Assembly (NCBI GenBank): GCA_028293725.1
Contig: JAQGOE010000029.1
Location: forward strand, 1 to 64,000
Reading direction: 5' to 3'
Source of the DNA: Gammaproteobacteria bacterium
GTDB taxonomy: Bacteria > Pseudomonadota > Gammaproteobacteria > Steroidobacterales > Steroidobacteraceae
DNA: 64,000 nucleotides
The position numbers and the translations under genes were made by a program. Below the pieces are notes generated by a model, which ran no database searches, was not told the DNA's origin, and saw only the letters and a program-made list of their open reading frames with translations. How positions within the stretch are numbered: position 1 is the first letter of the stretch; each line of letters begins with the position of its first letter. Below, one piece after another: positions 18,963 through 29,212 of this stretch.

Positions 18963-21620
18963 CTAGTCGGGCAATACCGCGCCGTTCGCGACGTGGAAGG
19001 ACGTGCTCGCTCCAGGTGGTTCGACTAATCCGGCACGTGCATGCGGCTGGCCTCCACCGACCCACATTCCGACTTCGCCTGGAACGACCCTGCGTACTCC
19101 CGTATCGTCCACAATACTGACATCGCGACTGCGCAACTCGAACTCAACCACCTTCGTCTCGTGGCGCTCGAGGTGAACGCGTCTGAACCCTGCTAACTCG
19201 CGCAGGGGCGCCGCTGCCACACCCTGATGAGACAGGAAAAGCTGAACGACCTCATCTGAGTCCATCTCACCTGTGTTCGTCACCTCAACCGCAACGTGTG
19301 CGCCGCCATCCGGAGTCGCCGATGCACGCGCGTTCGAATAATGGAAACTGGTGTAGCTCAGACCATATCCAAACGGATAGAGCGGCCCCCCTTCGAAGTA
19401 CCGGTACGTCCGCCCCTTCATTGCGTAACTTTCGAATGGAGGCAGATCGGCAACGGACTTATAGAACGTGACAGGCAGTCGTCCCGCGGGGCTGAAGTCA
19501 CCGGCCAATGCGCCGGCGACGGCGGTACCTCCGCTCTCTCCCGAATACCATGCCTCCAGGATCGCCGGAACATGGGCGTCGGCCCAGTTCACCGCGAGCG
19601 CGCTGCCGCTGGCCAGCACCAACACGACCGGTTTGCCCGTGGCGCAGACGGCTTCCAGCAATCGCTCTTGCGGCTCCGGCAAATCGAGCGATGTTCGGTC
19701 GCCACCGGAGAACCCGTCGGCCTGGACCTTCATCTCCTCGCCTTCGATCCGCGCTGAGAGGCCCAACACCATCACGACGAGATCGGCCGATCGAGCAGCG
19801 TTCACCGCCTCTTGCTCCCCACGGCCAGGGATGCCCCACATCAACTTAGCCTCTGCGGAGCGCACACTTTGGAAGTACTCTATTTTCAGAGCGTAGGTAC
19901 GTCCTTTATCGAGATGAATCGCCTTGGTGACGGTCGTCGAAGGACGATGCCGCGTCCAGTCCTCCACCTGCAACTGCCCATCAACCCATATCCGATATCC
20001 ATCCTGTCCCGTGAAGCCGAGAATATAATCCGCGCTTTCGGCGGGGGCGAGCACACCGGTCCAGCGCACCGAATAATTCTGCTTGAACTGCGAAGACACG
20101 CCGTTGAATCCCCAGGTGAAATTCACGCTCGGGTCTATACGTCGCAGCGCGGGCTCTCCAGTCAGATCAGCGTTGGCGAAGTATTCGGCCTTCAATCCAT
20201 GCACTGACTTTGTCGCACTGGTGTAGAGACGCGACGCAGGTACCGGACGCACCACTGTGCCGATCAGCCCTGTCCCTTCCACAAAGCTGACCTTCGAATC
20301 GGCAAATCGCTGGCGCATTCCCGCAAGAATCGTTACCGGGGCGGACGGGGTTCCATTGTAGTTGCCTTCGAGCGCATCCAGACTATCGGCGTCGGGCCCG
20401 ATCACCGCAATTCGCGGATACGATTTCTTCAGTGGTAGAAGCTGACTGTCATTTTTCAGCAGCACCAGCGATTCCTGCGCCGTTTTGAGCGCAAGCTGCC
20501 GGTGCTCTGCGGAATCGTTCGCGGCAGTCCCGAGCCTTGACCATGGCACCATCGCCGGAGGGTCGAACATTCCCAGCCTGAATCGCGCGATCAGAAGGCG
20601 CTCCACAGCACGGTCAATATCGGTCTCTGTGAGCAGCCCCTGCCGTACCGCGTTCAAGGCCGCTGTGCGCTCGAGGTGTACACGGTCCTGCGGCGGCTCT
20701 CCGCAGATCAGGTCGGTGCCAGCCTTCACAGCAGCTGCAACGCCCTCCTCCATCGTCGGCCTGAAATGATGGTGGGCACTCACGTCTTCAATCGCGCCGC
20801 AGTCCGAAACGACATAACCGCCGAACTTCCAAGCCCCCCGCAGAAACTCGCTCAACAGAACGTTGTTCGCGCATGCCGGCTCGCCATTCAGGGAGTTATA
20901 GGCACACATGACCGAGCCGGCATGCCCCTCCACAACGGTGGCACGAAACGCAGGCAGATAGGTGTCCGCCATATCGTGCCGCGAAGCCTCGACGTTTACT
21001 TCATGCCGAGTTGCCTCCGGCCCGCTGTGTACCGCGTAGTGCTTCGGTGTGGATATGACCTTCACGTAGCGGGGGTCATCGCCTTGTAATCCCTGCACAA
21101 ATGCAACACCCATCTTCGCCGTCAAAAACGGATCCTCTCCGTATGTTTCTTGGCCACGTCCCCAGCGTGGGTCCCGGAAAATGTTGATATTGGGTGACCA
21201 GGCGGTCAGCCCGTGATACCAGTCACTCGATCCATCAGGTCCGCGCCCCACGTTGTACTTCGCACGAAACTCGGTGCCGATCACATCGGCATCGCGGCGT
21301 ATCAGGGCATCGTCGAACGTCGCCGCCAAACCGATCGCCTGCGGGAACACAGTCGCGACTCCGGCGCGTGCTACCCCGTGCAGCCCTTCGTTCCACCAGT
21401 TGTATTCGGGCACGCCCAGGCGTTTGATGGCATCGGAAGTATGTCCCAGCTGCGACACTTTCTCTTCGAGCGTCATGTGCGACACCAGGTCGCGAGCACG
21501 CTCCTCGAAAGATAAGGTCGTGTTCCGGAACTTCTCGGGCTCCTGGGCGGGCAGGAGTGGGGCGCTCCAAACCGCCGCAGCGAGCGCCAGAGCGGCGACA
21601 GAATGACGCCAAACATTCAT
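18963..21620 (-). CDS. Exported GH3 beta-glycosidase with PA14 insert
   Basis: The product is 885 residues. The start chosen (ATG at 21620) has GGGAGAATGAGAAG upstream and gives a signal peptide (ALALAAAVWSAPLLPAQ); a longer in-frame start at 21659 lacks both. The GH3 TIM-barrel domain covers about 35-360, with the nucleophile Asp273 in GGYVVSDCGAIED and the substrate-binding KHYAVHSG (194-200). The alpha/beta sandwich domain is interrupted by a PA14 domain at about 472-597 (LKAEYFANADLTGEP, GFTGQDGYRIWVDGQL). A fibronectin III-like domain ends the protein. Related enzymes act on xylo- or gluco-oligosaccharides; which sugar is undetermined. It starts 41 bases after the TonB receptor stop and is the last gene of the fecI-fecR-receptor operon. 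Confidence 0.9.
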   Translation of the reverse strand: MNVWRHSVAALALAAAVWSAPLLPAQEPEKFRNTTLSFEERARDLVSHMTLEEKVSQLGHTSDAIKRLGVPEYNWWNEGLHGVARAGVATVFPQAIGLAATFDDALIRRDADVIGTEFRAKYNVGRGPDGSSDWYHGLTAWSPNINIFRDPRWGRGQETYGEDPFLTAKMGVAFVQGLQGDDPRYVKVISTPKHYAVHSGPEATRHEVNVEASRHDMADTYLPAFRATVVEGHAGSVMCAYNSLNGEPACANNVLLSEFLRGAWKFGGYVVSDCGAIEDVSAHHHFRPTMEEGVAAAVKAGTDLICGEPPQDRVHLERTAALNAVRQGLLTETDIDRAVERLLIARFRLGMFDPPAMVPWSRLGTAANDSAEHRQLALKTAQESLVLLKNDSQLLPLKKSYPRIAVIGPDADSLDALEGNYNGTPSAPVTILAGMRQRFADSKVSFVEGTGLIGTVVRPVPASRLYTSATKSVHGLKAEYFANADLTGEPALRRIDPSVNFTWGFNGVSSQFKQNYSVRWTGVLAPAESADYILGFTGQDGYRIWVDGQLQVEDWTRHRPSTTVTKAIHLDKGRTYALKIEYFQSVRSAEAKLMWGIPGRGEQEAVNAARSADLVVMVLGLSARIEGEEMKVQADGFSGGDRTSLDLPEPQERLLEAVCATGKPVVLVLASGSALAVNWADAHVPAILEAWYSGESGGTAVAGALAGDFSPAGRLPVTFYKSVADLPPFESYAMKGRTYRYFEGGPLYPFGYGLSYTSFHYSNARASATPDGGAHVAVEVTNTGEMDSDEVVQLFLSHQGVAAAPLRELAGFRRVHLERHETKVVEFELRSRDVSIVDDTGVRRVVPGEVGMWVGGGQPHARAGLVEPPGASTSFHVANGAVLPD

Positions 21621-21661
21621 CTTCTCATTCTCCCTCGAGCGTCGTCTGCGACACTCCACGC

Positions 21662-24610
21662 TCAGAACGTGAACAGCGCGCTGGCGTAGTACGAGCCTCC
21701 ATTGATTCCGAACGGCGAGAAAGAAGGATAGGCTTGTACGCCCTGATTGTCACCGTAGACGAAGCTATCGTAGTGCGCCAGCAGGTTCCCATTGAGGTGA
21801 GGCGGCTTGCGATCGAACAGATCGATCGCGCCGGCGCTGAGCCTCAAGTGCCTTCCGAAGTCATAACTCACATTCAGGTTGGTGATCGGAGTGGAGGGAA
21901 TGGTTGTCTTGAAGTACTGCAGTTTTCCCGTGGCGTTATCACCGTCGTCGTTTTCGTACTCCGATGATGGCCCGTAAATTTTCTCTACGAGATTTACCGA
22001 GAGAGCACCGACTCTCCACAATGCCGAGAGGTCGAGCACAAACTTCGGGCTCGCTGTACTCACGTCAGAGAGCGCGGTCGCGTCGAATAGGGTCGTCCCG
22101 CCCAGTTCGGCGGGAGTCGGCCGGATGCGGGTCACCGTAGTGGCGTTGTATGTTCCGGCGGTCCCGTAGGTGACATCTCCCCAGCGATACGAGACGGGTA
22201 GCATGAAGGCGAGATCGGCGCCGCGCGTCCGAGTGTCGATCCCGTTGGTAAAGAGTTGCAGGCCGGTCTCCGTCACGCTGTCGAGCGAATTGCCATTGGC
22301 GGCGATCGCATCGAGCACAGGTTGGGAGACCACGACGCCTTGGCTCGATCCGAGCAATGAGCCGCTGCTGACGATGCGGTCGGTGATGGTGATCTGGTAG
22401 AAATCCAGGCTCATGTTGAGGCTGGGCAGCGGCCGGAGCACGAGACCCAGGCTGTAGGCAACCGACTTCTCGGCCTTCAGCCCGTTGCCCAGACCGAGCA
22501 GCCGGCCGCCCGGTGAGTCGGGAGGCAGCTGTACGAACGCGCTGTGCGGTGTGACGTTGGTAGATGAATAGAACTCCTCGGCGAGCGTAGGAGCGCGGAA
22601 GCCGTTGTTGACCGTACCGCGAATGGCGAATGCCGGGGTGAAATCGTAGCGGCCGGTCAGCTTTCCTATCGCGGTGCTGCCGAAGTCAGTGGAACGCTCG
22701 TAGCGCCCGGCAGCGTCGATACGCAACTGCGGGACGGGCTTGAGTGCGAAGTCGATGTAACCCGCATAGTTCTTGCGGTTATTGCTGCCTGCGTCCATCG
22801 GCGTGAAGCCTGGATATGACTGGGCACCGCCGTTGAGATAGGAGGAAGAATTGCCCGGTCCAATGGAGTAAGTCGCGCGCCGATACTCCGCTCCATAAGC
22901 TACATTCAGAGGAGTCGAAAGGCCGACGTCAAAATCGCGATTGACATCGAGCGTCGTGGTCCACTGGGTTGCCTCGAGGAAACCGTCGTAATAGTTCGAG
23001 GGCGTTGGTGTGCCAGTGAGCGCAAAGAGCCCGGCGTTGGCCGAATCCAGGGTGAACAGGCGAATCCTGTCCACACCATAGGTACTGGAAAAATCCCATT
23101 GCCACTCGGCCAACGAGCCCCGCAAGCCGGCCGTGACTGAATAGTCGCGCTCCTCGGTCGCTTCTCGAGGATTGAAGCCGAATGGAAAAGGGAAGCTCGT
23201 GGCGCCGGTCACGGGATCGGTGTACTGGACTTTGGTGGGCAGCCGGTAATTCTCGTAAGAGTTGGCCTCCTTCTTGCCGTAGGTCGTGCATGCATAGAGT
23301 TCCGTGCCACGCTCGAAGCTGAAACCCGCGTTGACGCTCAGGAGCTTGAGATGCGTTTGCGCATCCCCCTCGACCCTGTTGAGATACGGGTAGTCCGTCA
23401 ACTCGGTCATATTCGAGCCGGGGTACGTAGCCAGGTTGGCCGGGTTGACAACACGCTCGTCGATAGCGCCCACGTTGCTGTGTCCGTGGTTACGTACTTC
23501 AGCAGTGATATTGAGGTACGCACCGCTATAAGGCTCGAGGCCCACGTTTGCGCTGACTGCGTTCGTCGATCCGTCGCCGCCGTAATAACTCCCGTAGGTC
23601 CCACGCGCGCTGCCGCCGGACGAGTTTTTCTTCAGAATGATATTGATGACGCCAGCAATCGCGTCAGTGCCGTATTGGGCGGCCGCGCCCTGGGTCAAAA
23701 CTTCGATATGATCGATCGCATCGACCGGGATGAAGTTGAGGTCGACGCCAGCTCCTCCCTGGTAGGGTGAACCCGAGGCCACGGCCAGATTGGCGGTGGT
23801 GTGGCGGCGTTTTCCGTCAACCAACACCAGGACGTCGTTTGGGCTCAAGCCGCGTAGCTTGGCTTGTAGAGTCTGTGCCGCCATATCCACGCCGTACGCC
23901 TGCATGGTCATCGACGGTACGGCCTGCGCAAGGGTCCCCATGAGATCCTGGCTGCCGCCCGCCTGGAGCAAGCTTTCCGTGCTGAGCATCTGGATGGGGG
24001 CCGGACTCGCCACGACCTGTTGTCCCGGCTGACGGGTACCCGTGACCACGACCTCTTCGAGCGCCAGACGTGACAGGGTGATTGCATCCCGCGGACACCC
24101 CTCTTCCGGCGCTGCAGAACTGCAGGTGGCAAACCGCCCGGCGATTCCTGCTGACGGCGCCATATGACCATGATTCGGGTCCCGGCTGTCAGGGGCGCCG
24201 GGGCTGGTATCTTTGTGCGCCCCGACATCGGTATTGGTCATGTCCGGCCGCTGGGGCGCCGGCTCGGACGCGGAGTTGGAACGCCCCGTGCCCGGGGTGG
24301 ATCTCCAGATCACAATCGTCCTGCTGTTCACGAAAGAGAACTGCAGATCGGTTCCGCGCAACAGCTGGTGCAATGCCTCCACCGGGGGTGTATTCGGGGG
24401 AACTCCGCTGGATGTCAATCCGGCAGTCAGATCCGACCGGTAGATCAATTGGTAGCCACTCGCCTTGGCGTAGGCTTCCAACGCATCGGCAAGCGGTTGC
24501 GGAGTCCCGACGGCCGCGGGCCCCTCGGCACGGGCGCCCAAAAAGAACACCGTCGTGGCGAGGGCCGCCGAAACAAACTTCAGGCGCAGCGTAATGCGGC
24601 CGCCCTTCAT
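21662..24610 (-). CDS. TonB-dependent receptor with STN signalling domain (FecA-like)
   Basis: The product is 982 residues. After a signal peptide (VSAALATTVFFLGARAEG), residues about 38-105 form a secretin/TonB short N-terminal domain (LADALEAYAKASGYQLIYRS) that in FecA-type receptors contacts FecR. A low-complexity linker precedes the TonB box region EEVVVTGTRQ and the plug (KLRGLSPNDVLVLVDGKRRH, YGTDAIAGVINIILKK). The barrel ends in GGSYYASALFTF, with a terminal Phe as needed for outer membrane insertion. The start codon overlaps the fecR stop by 4 bases (ATGA), which implies translational coupling. The GH3 downstream makes a glycan ligand more likely than a siderophore; this is an inference. 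Confidence 0.9.
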   Translation of the reverse strand: MKGGRITLRLKFVSAALATTVFFLGARAEGPAAVGTPQPLADALEAYAKASGYQLIYRSDLTAGLTSSGVPPNTPPVEALHQLLRGTDLQFSFVNSRTIVIWRSTPGTGRSNSASEPAPQRPDMTNTDVGAHKDTSPGAPDSRDPNHGHMAPSAGIAGRFATCSSAAPEEGCPRDAITLSRLALEEVVVTGTRQPGQQVVASPAPIQMLSTESLLQAGGSQDLMGTLAQAVPSMTMQAYGVDMAAQTLQAKLRGLSPNDVLVLVDGKRRHTTANLAVASGSPYQGGAGVDLNFIPVDAIDHIEVLTQGAAAQYGTDAIAGVINIILKKNSSGGSARGTYGSYYGGDGSTNAVSANVGLEPYSGAYLNITAEVRNHGHSNVGAIDERVVNPANLATYPGSNMTELTDYPYLNRVEGDAQTHLKLLSVNAGFSFERGTELYACTTYGKKEANSYENYRLPTKVQYTDPVTGATSFPFPFGFNPREATEERDYSVTAGLRGSLAEWQWDFSSTYGVDRIRLFTLDSANAGLFALTGTPTPSNYYDGFLEATQWTTTLDVNRDFDVGLSTPLNVAYGAEYRRATYSIGPGNSSSYLNGGAQSYPGFTPMDAGSNNRKNYAGYIDFALKPVPQLRIDAAGRYERSTDFGSTAIGKLTGRYDFTPAFAIRGTVNNGFRAPTLAEEFYSSTNVTPHSAFVQLPPDSPGGRLLGLGNGLKAEKSVAYSLGLVLRPLPSLNMSLDFYQITITDRIVSSGSLLGSSQGVVVSQPVLDAIAANGNSLDSVTETGLQLFTNGIDTRTRGADLAFMLPVSYRWGDVTYGTAGTYNATTVTRIRPTPAELGGTTLFDATALSDVSTASPKFVLDLSALWRVGALSVNLVEKIYGPSSEYENDDGDNATGKLQYFKTTIPSTPITNLNVSYDFGRHLRLSAGAIDLFDRKPPHLNGNLLAHYDSFVYGDNQGVQAYPSFSPFGINGGSYYASALFTF

Positions 24611-25716
24611 CGGCCTCGCAACAGATGTTGGCTGCCGTCGCTGCGGCGATCGACCTGAACGGCCTCATAGGTACCCAGGTAGGCGATCAGTGACTCCGGG
24701 TCACTCAGGTCAAACACGCCACTGATCCGCAATGACGCGAGCCCCGGGTCATCGAGCACGAGCGGATGCGTCCGATAGCGATTGAACTCATGAACCACCG
24801 CATCCAAGGGCTGGTCCCGGAATACCAGGCGCCGCTCCGTCCAGGCCATGACTGCCTCGATGGTGGGGCCGGTATTGGTCTGTATTCCGTGACTGGTCAC
24901 TGCGGCACGTTCTCCTGCCGCAAGACGGACACGCTCAATGGCGGGTGGCTGGACTGCGGTAGAACCTTCATTTGCAGTGACCGGCGTACCGAATGCAGGC
25001 TCTTTCGTTGGCGCAACAGTCACCTCGACCTGCCCTTCCAACACGGCAACCTGCGTACCGAGGGGTTCGGCGCGGACGTTGAAGACCGTGCCGAGGGCGC
25101 GGACCGCCGCCGCCGTGGTGGCAACGGTAAACGGGCGGCTGGCGTCCTTGGCGACCTTGAAGCGTGCCTCACCTCGAACCAGCTCAATGTGCCGCTCTGT
25201 AGGCAACCATCCTATGCGCAACTTCGAGTTGGTGTTGAGAAAGACAACCGATCCGTCCTGCAATGTAAAGCTGCTCTGCTCGCCCACTACGGTCTGGAAT
25301 GTCATGGGGGATTGCCAGTTCAGGAAGGTGACCCACAGGGTGATGCCCAACACCAACGATGCGGCCAGGGCGAGCGCCCGCCACCTTCTGCCGGACAAGA
25401 CCCGCCCCGGCTCGCTGCCTGCCGGTGGCAAGCGCCGGCCAAAGCGACTGGGGAGCGCCACGACGTTGTCGGTCTCGCGATGTGCTTTCGCGGCCGCAAC
25501 CAGCGCAGCGGCTTCCAGGTCTCCCGCGGCGTCTACATTTATCAGCGACCATGAGCAGGACACCTGCAGGTATTCCTCGACGTGCGCCGGTGATCGCAGC
25601 AACCACTCACTGAAGCCCTCGTGGTCCGGCTCGGCCGCCGCCCTTTCCCGAAACTGGAGGAACCAGTCAACCGCTTCGGCCGCAATCTGTTGGCGCGTTC
25701 TTCGTGTGATTCCCAT
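24607..25716 (-). CDS. FecR-family anti-sigma / transmembrane signal transducer
   Basis: The product is 369 residues. The N-terminal DUF4880-like cytoplasmic helix region is AAEAVDWFLQFRERAAAEPD. One transmembrane segment spans about residues 113-132 (RALALAASLVLGITLWVTFL). The periplasmic FecR domain follows (FTLQDGSVVFLNTNSKLRI, RGEARFKVAKDASRPFTV, RALGTVFNVR, VLEGQVEV). A C-terminal STN-like segment (AVVHEFNRYRTHPLVLDD) contacts receptor signalling domains in this family. It is 6 bases downstream of the sigma gene and overlaps the receptor by 4 bases, so the three form a cell-surface signalling unit. Confidence 0.9.
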   Translation of the reverse strand: MGITRRTRQQIAAEAVDWFLQFRERAAAEPDHEGFSEWLLRSPAHVEEYLQVSCSWSLINVDAAGDLEAAALVAAAKAHRETDNVVALPSRFGRRLPPAGSEPGRVLSGRRWRALALAASLVLGITLWVTFLNWQSPMTFQTVVGEQSSFTLQDGSVVFLNTNSKLRIGWLPTERHIELVRGEARFKVAKDASRPFTVATTAAAVRALGTVFNVRAEPLGTQVAVLEGQVEVTVAPTKEPAFGTPVTANEGSTAVQPPAIERVRLAAGERAAVTSHGIQTNTGPTIEAVMAWTERRLVFRDQPLDAVVHEFNRYRTHPLVLDDPGLASLRISGVFDLSDPESLIAYLGTYEAVQVDRRSDGSQHLLRGR

Positions 25717-25722
25717 TGCAGC

Positions 25723-26250
25723 TCAACGCAATTCCGAAAGATGCTCTCGACAATGCCGCAAGCCGCGCACCAGGTATTTCTTCACCATGTTGGTGGAGAT
25801 CCCGATCCGGGCGCCGATCTCCTTGTAGGACAAGCCGTCGCGCCGATACAGGATGAAGACCGCCTGGCACCTCGGTGAGAGCTCACCCAGCACCGCTTCG
25901 ATTCGCTTGCGCGCCTGCAGCACCTCGACATCCTGTTCCGGATGGCCAAAATCCGCCTCCGCAGTCAGCCATTCGGCGCAGCGCGCCAGCCCTATGGCGT
26001 CTGCTTTTTTCTTCAGCTCGAATTCGTACAGGATGTTGACGGCGATGCGATAGAGGTATGCCTGCGGATCGCGGATGAGGTCCTTGCGCTTGACACGCAG
26101 CAGCCGCACGTAAGCCTCGTGAGCCACGTCCCGGGCGTCAGCGACATTCCGCAGCCGTCTGGCAATGAAACGCACCAGATCGCTGCCACATCCCTGCGCC
26201 AGACCCTCCACGAGTCGGTTCGTTTCGTTTTCGTTGCGCGAATAACTCAT
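25723..26250 (-). CDS. FecI-type ECF sigma factor
   Basis: The product is 175 residues starting MSYSRNENETNRLVEGL. AGGTCTCGAG precedes this ATG; a longer in-frame start 261 bases upstream would add residues unlike any sigma factor. Sigma region 2 is at about 20-85 (DLVRFIARRLRNVADARDVA, AHEAYVRLLRV, DPQAYLYRIAVNILYEFE), and region 4 at about 118-170 (LGELSPRCQAVFILYRRDGL, SYKEIGARIGISTNMVKKYL). It would direct RNA polymerase to the promoter of its own receptor operon when released by the adjacent FecR. Its promoter lies in the 306-base divergent region shared with the second TonB receptor. Confidence 0.9.
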   Translation of the reverse strand: MSYSRNENETNRLVEGLAQGCGSDLVRFIARRLRNVADARDVAHEAYVRLLRVKRKDLIRDPQAYLYRIAVNILYEFELKKKADAIGLARCAEWLTAEADFGHPEQDVEVLQARKRIEAVLGELSPRCQAVFILYRRDGLSYKEIGARIGISTNMVKKYLVRGLRHCREHLSELR

Positions 26251-26556
26251 CTCGAGACCTAAGTAGGTATCTGACCGAGGCCCGCTCGATTCCCTCCTCA
26301 GTAAGAGTGCTAGCGGGTCCGAATCGGGTACCACGCAGCGCAATCTCGCCGGTCCAGTGGTCCGGGAGTCAGCCGGCATGACGCCACCGAAGGTTACGCC
26401 GCGGTCGCCCTGTGCGCCATGCCCCATCCCCTCCACACTTGCACCGAACCGCCCGCTGCCCATCCGTCGTGCAAAAACAACGGGCGTGGGGTACCTCTTT
26501 TTTCGGCCCAACCACTCTTTGCAAAGACGGGAGTCAATAACTACTTGGGGGCGGAT
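26251..26556. promoter_or_regulatory. Divergent promoter region between the ECF sigma gene and a TonB receptor gene
   Basis: These 306 bases separate oppositely transcribed genes and must hold both promoters. In-frame extensions of both neighbours run through it but carry no conserved residues. I could not identify a convincing -35/-10 pair or operator. The segment 26280-26420 is unusually rich in short GC runs. Confidence 0.45.
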
Positions 26557-29199
26557 ATGAAACCATTGCCACTACTTGCGGCCCTGGCCTCGCTGGTCGC
26601 CTGCATCGATCCAGCCGGGGCCCAACAGAAGGTGAGCGCTGAGGCGGAAAGCGGCGCGGCTCCGGCGGACGAGGTCTCGGAGGTCATTGTTACAGGTACC
26701 CGGCGCTCTGATCGTACCGTGCAGGAGTCATCGGCGCCGATCGATGTGTTGAGCGGCAACGATCTGGCGTCCGAGGCCACGACGAACATGCTGGACACTC
26801 TGTCCAACGCGGTACCCTCGTTCGTCGTTGGGCAAAACTCGATTTCTGACGCCTCCAGCTTCGTACGCTCGCCTTCGCTGCGCGGGTTGCCGGGGGACGA
26901 GATGCTGGTCCTGTTGAACGGTAAGCGCATGAATCGCTCCGCCCTGGTTCAGGTCTATCAAGGCGGCGAAACTGAGCTGTCTTTCGGGTCGCAGGCACCC
27001 GACCTGGCCTCCATTCCCTCCATCGCCATCAAGAATCTGGAGATTCTGCGCGATGGTGCATCCGCACAATATGGCTCGGATGCCATCGCTGGCGTGCTCA
27101 ACTTCGGGTTCCGCGATAACCCTTCGGGAATAGAGCTGACTTCGCGATTTGGCCAATACTTTCCCGGCCACGGCTTTCCCAATGACGGCTGGGACCGCAG
27201 CGTTGCCGCGAATATCGGCCTACCCTTGGGAAGTCAGGGCTTCTTCAATGTCAGCGCGGAATTTTCCAAAAACCAGCAGACGACTCGGGGCGTCACACGC
27301 CCCTCGGCATTGGCCTTCGCGGAAACCTATCCCGACCTCGCCCACGATCTGCCGCACTATCCGGGTCCGGTACAGCAATGGGGGACACCGCCCTCGCAAG
27401 CCGTCAAGGTGGTGGTCAACAGCGGTATCAAGCTCGACAATGGCGACGAGGTCTATTTCTTCGCCAACTACGCCGATATCCAGACGAACGAGAGCTTCAA
27501 CTATCGCTTGCCCAAGACGGTCACCGATTCGACCGGCACGACCTTCGGAAATCATCCGGCATTCAATAACATCTACCTGGACCCCTGCACGGCCGCCCTG
27601 ACCGGGTGCCCGACGGGCGGCTTTATCCAGGACACCAACACCTTCAACTTCGCCTCGGTGTATCCGGGTGGGTTTACCCCCCGCTTCTACGGCCAAACGC
27701 AACAGTTCTTCGGGACTGTCGGGTACAAAGGCGTCACCGGCTTTGGGATGAATTACGACCTCTCCGGTTCCCAGGCCAGCAACACGCTCGCCGTGTCATT
27801 GAAGAACTCCCTCAATCCGTCACTCGGCCCGCTCTCGCCCACCAGCTTCAATGACGGCAAGTTCGCGCAGCGCGAGACCACTTTCAACGTGGATCTGAGC
27901 TACCCCTGGACGGTGCCCGGATTGGCGAGCCCGGTGTCGATCGCTGGAGGCTTGGAATGGCACGATGAGAATTATCAGCAGCTGCTGGGCGATCAACCGT
28001 CCTATATCGCGGGACCGTATGCCTATCAGCCGCTGTACAGCTGCGCAGGTACCGTGTGTACGCCCGCCCTGGATACCACCGGGCACCAGGTCGTCGCCAC
28101 GCAATCGAGCGCGTCCAACGGCTATGGCGGTGTCAGCGCCTCCGTCGACTCCTCGCAAATCAACTATGCCGCCTACCTGGACCTCGAAGCAGACGTCTTG
28201 AAGAACCTCACGCTGGGACTTGCGGGACGCCAGGAGCACTATGATTCGTTCGGCACGACGACCCTCGGCAAGTTCTCAGCTCGCTGGAAGATCTTCGATG
28301 CGCTCGCCCTGCGAGGTACCATCAGCACCGGATTCCATGCGCCCACGCCCGGTCAGTCGAACGTGGAGACATTGAGCACCACCTTCATACCCGGTACGGC
28401 GACCCAGGTGCAGATCGGCACCTACCCGGTGACGAGCTCGATCGCGAAGTACTATGGAGCAACCACGCTCAAGCCGGAGGAATCGGACAACTTCAGCGCC
28501 GGAATCGTCCTGACTCCCATCCAGGATCTGCTGGTGACCGTCGACTGGTACGACATCGAGGTCCGCCACCGGATCGGTATTTCCCAGCAGTTCAATGTAA
28601 CGCAGGCGGATATCACCAAGCTCAGCGACCTTGCATACGTCGGCGCAGGCGGCACCGTGCAATACTTCACGAACGGATTCAACACCAAGACCCGCGGCAT
28701 CGATGTCGTTGGCACCTATCGCTTCGACATCGGCCCGGGGCGATTGGCCACGACGTTGGCCTATAACTACAACAAAACAGACGTCACGAAGTTCGATCCA
28801 ACCGTCATCAGCCCGGCGCGCATCATCGATATTCAGCATTATGCTCCCAATAGTCGCGCCAATCTGACGCTGGACTACCAGCTCGGCCCGTTCGCGGCTG
28901 TTCTGCACGAGAACTACTACGGCACGTTCCGTGACGAGAATGACTATCCGGGCCAGCTGTTCTCGGCGAGTTGGACTACGGATCTGGATCTGGCCTACAC
29001 GGTGTGGCGCAATATCACCGTGGCCGTTGGCGGCAAGAACATCACCAATACGTTCCCGGACAAGGTCGCCAACAGTGCTTCCAACAAGGTCTACTCGACG
29101 ACGGGAGGTCTGATCGACGGCGAGGTATACCCTCGTACGGGCGGTCCGTACGGCTTCAACGGAGCATTTTGGTACCTCCGGTTGGCGGCAAAGTTCTGA
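26557..29199 (+). CDS. TonB-dependent receptor
   Basis: The product is 880 residues from the ATG at 26557, which has GGGGGCGGAT upstream and opens a signal peptide (MKPLPLLAALASLVACIDPAGAQ). The TonB box and plug are EVIVTGTRRSDRTVQESSAP, SPSLRGLPGDEMLVLLNGKR and YGSDAIAGVLNFGF; the barrel ends GFNGAFWYLRLAAKF. It lacks an STN domain, unlike the receptor across the divergent promoter, so it should not signal through FecR directly. The two receptors share the same subfamily look, including similar plug and C-terminal blocks. The ligand is unknown. A strong hairpin separates it from the hydrolase gene 55 bases downstream. Confidence 0.9.
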   Translation: MKPLPLLAALASLVACIDPAGAQQKVSAEAESGAAPADEVSEVIVTGTRRSDRTVQESSAPIDVLSGNDLASEATTNMLDTLSNAVPSFVVGQNSISDASSFVRSPSLRGLPGDEMLVLLNGKRMNRSALVQVYQGGETELSFGSQAPDLASIPSIAIKNLEILRDGASAQYGSDAIAGVLNFGFRDNPSGIELTSRFGQYFPGHGFPNDGWDRSVAANIGLPLGSQGFFNVSAEFSKNQQTTRGVTRPSALAFAETYPDLAHDLPHYPGPVQQWGTPPSQAVKVVVNSGIKLDNGDEVYFFANYADIQTNESFNYRLPKTVTDSTGTTFGNHPAFNNIYLDPCTAALTGCPTGGFIQDTNTFNFASVYPGGFTPRFYGQTQQFFGTVGYKGVTGFGMNYDLSGSQASNTLAVSLKNSLNPSLGPLSPTSFNDGKFAQRETTFNVDLSYPWTVPGLASPVSIAGGLEWHDENYQQLLGDQPSYIAGPYAYQPLYSCAGTVCTPALDTTGHQVVATQSSASNGYGGVSASVDSSQINYAAYLDLEADVLKNLTLGLAGRQEHYDSFGTTTLGKFSARWKIFDALALRGTISTGFHAPTPGQSNVETLSTTFIPGTATQVQIGTYPVTSSIAKYYGATTLKPEESDNFSAGIVLTPIQDLLVTVDWYDIEVRHRIGISQQFNVTQADITKLSDLAYVGAGGTVQYFTNGFNTKTRGIDVVGTYRFDIGPGRLATTLAYNYNKTDVTKFDPTVISPARIIDIQHYAPNSRANLTLDYQLGPFAAVLHENYYGTFRDENDYPGQLFSASWTTDLDLAYTVWRNITVAVGGKNITNTFPDKVANSASNKVYSTTGGLIDGEVYPRTGGPYGFNGAFWYLRLAAKF

Positions 29200-29212
29200 C
29201 GGTCCCGGCACC

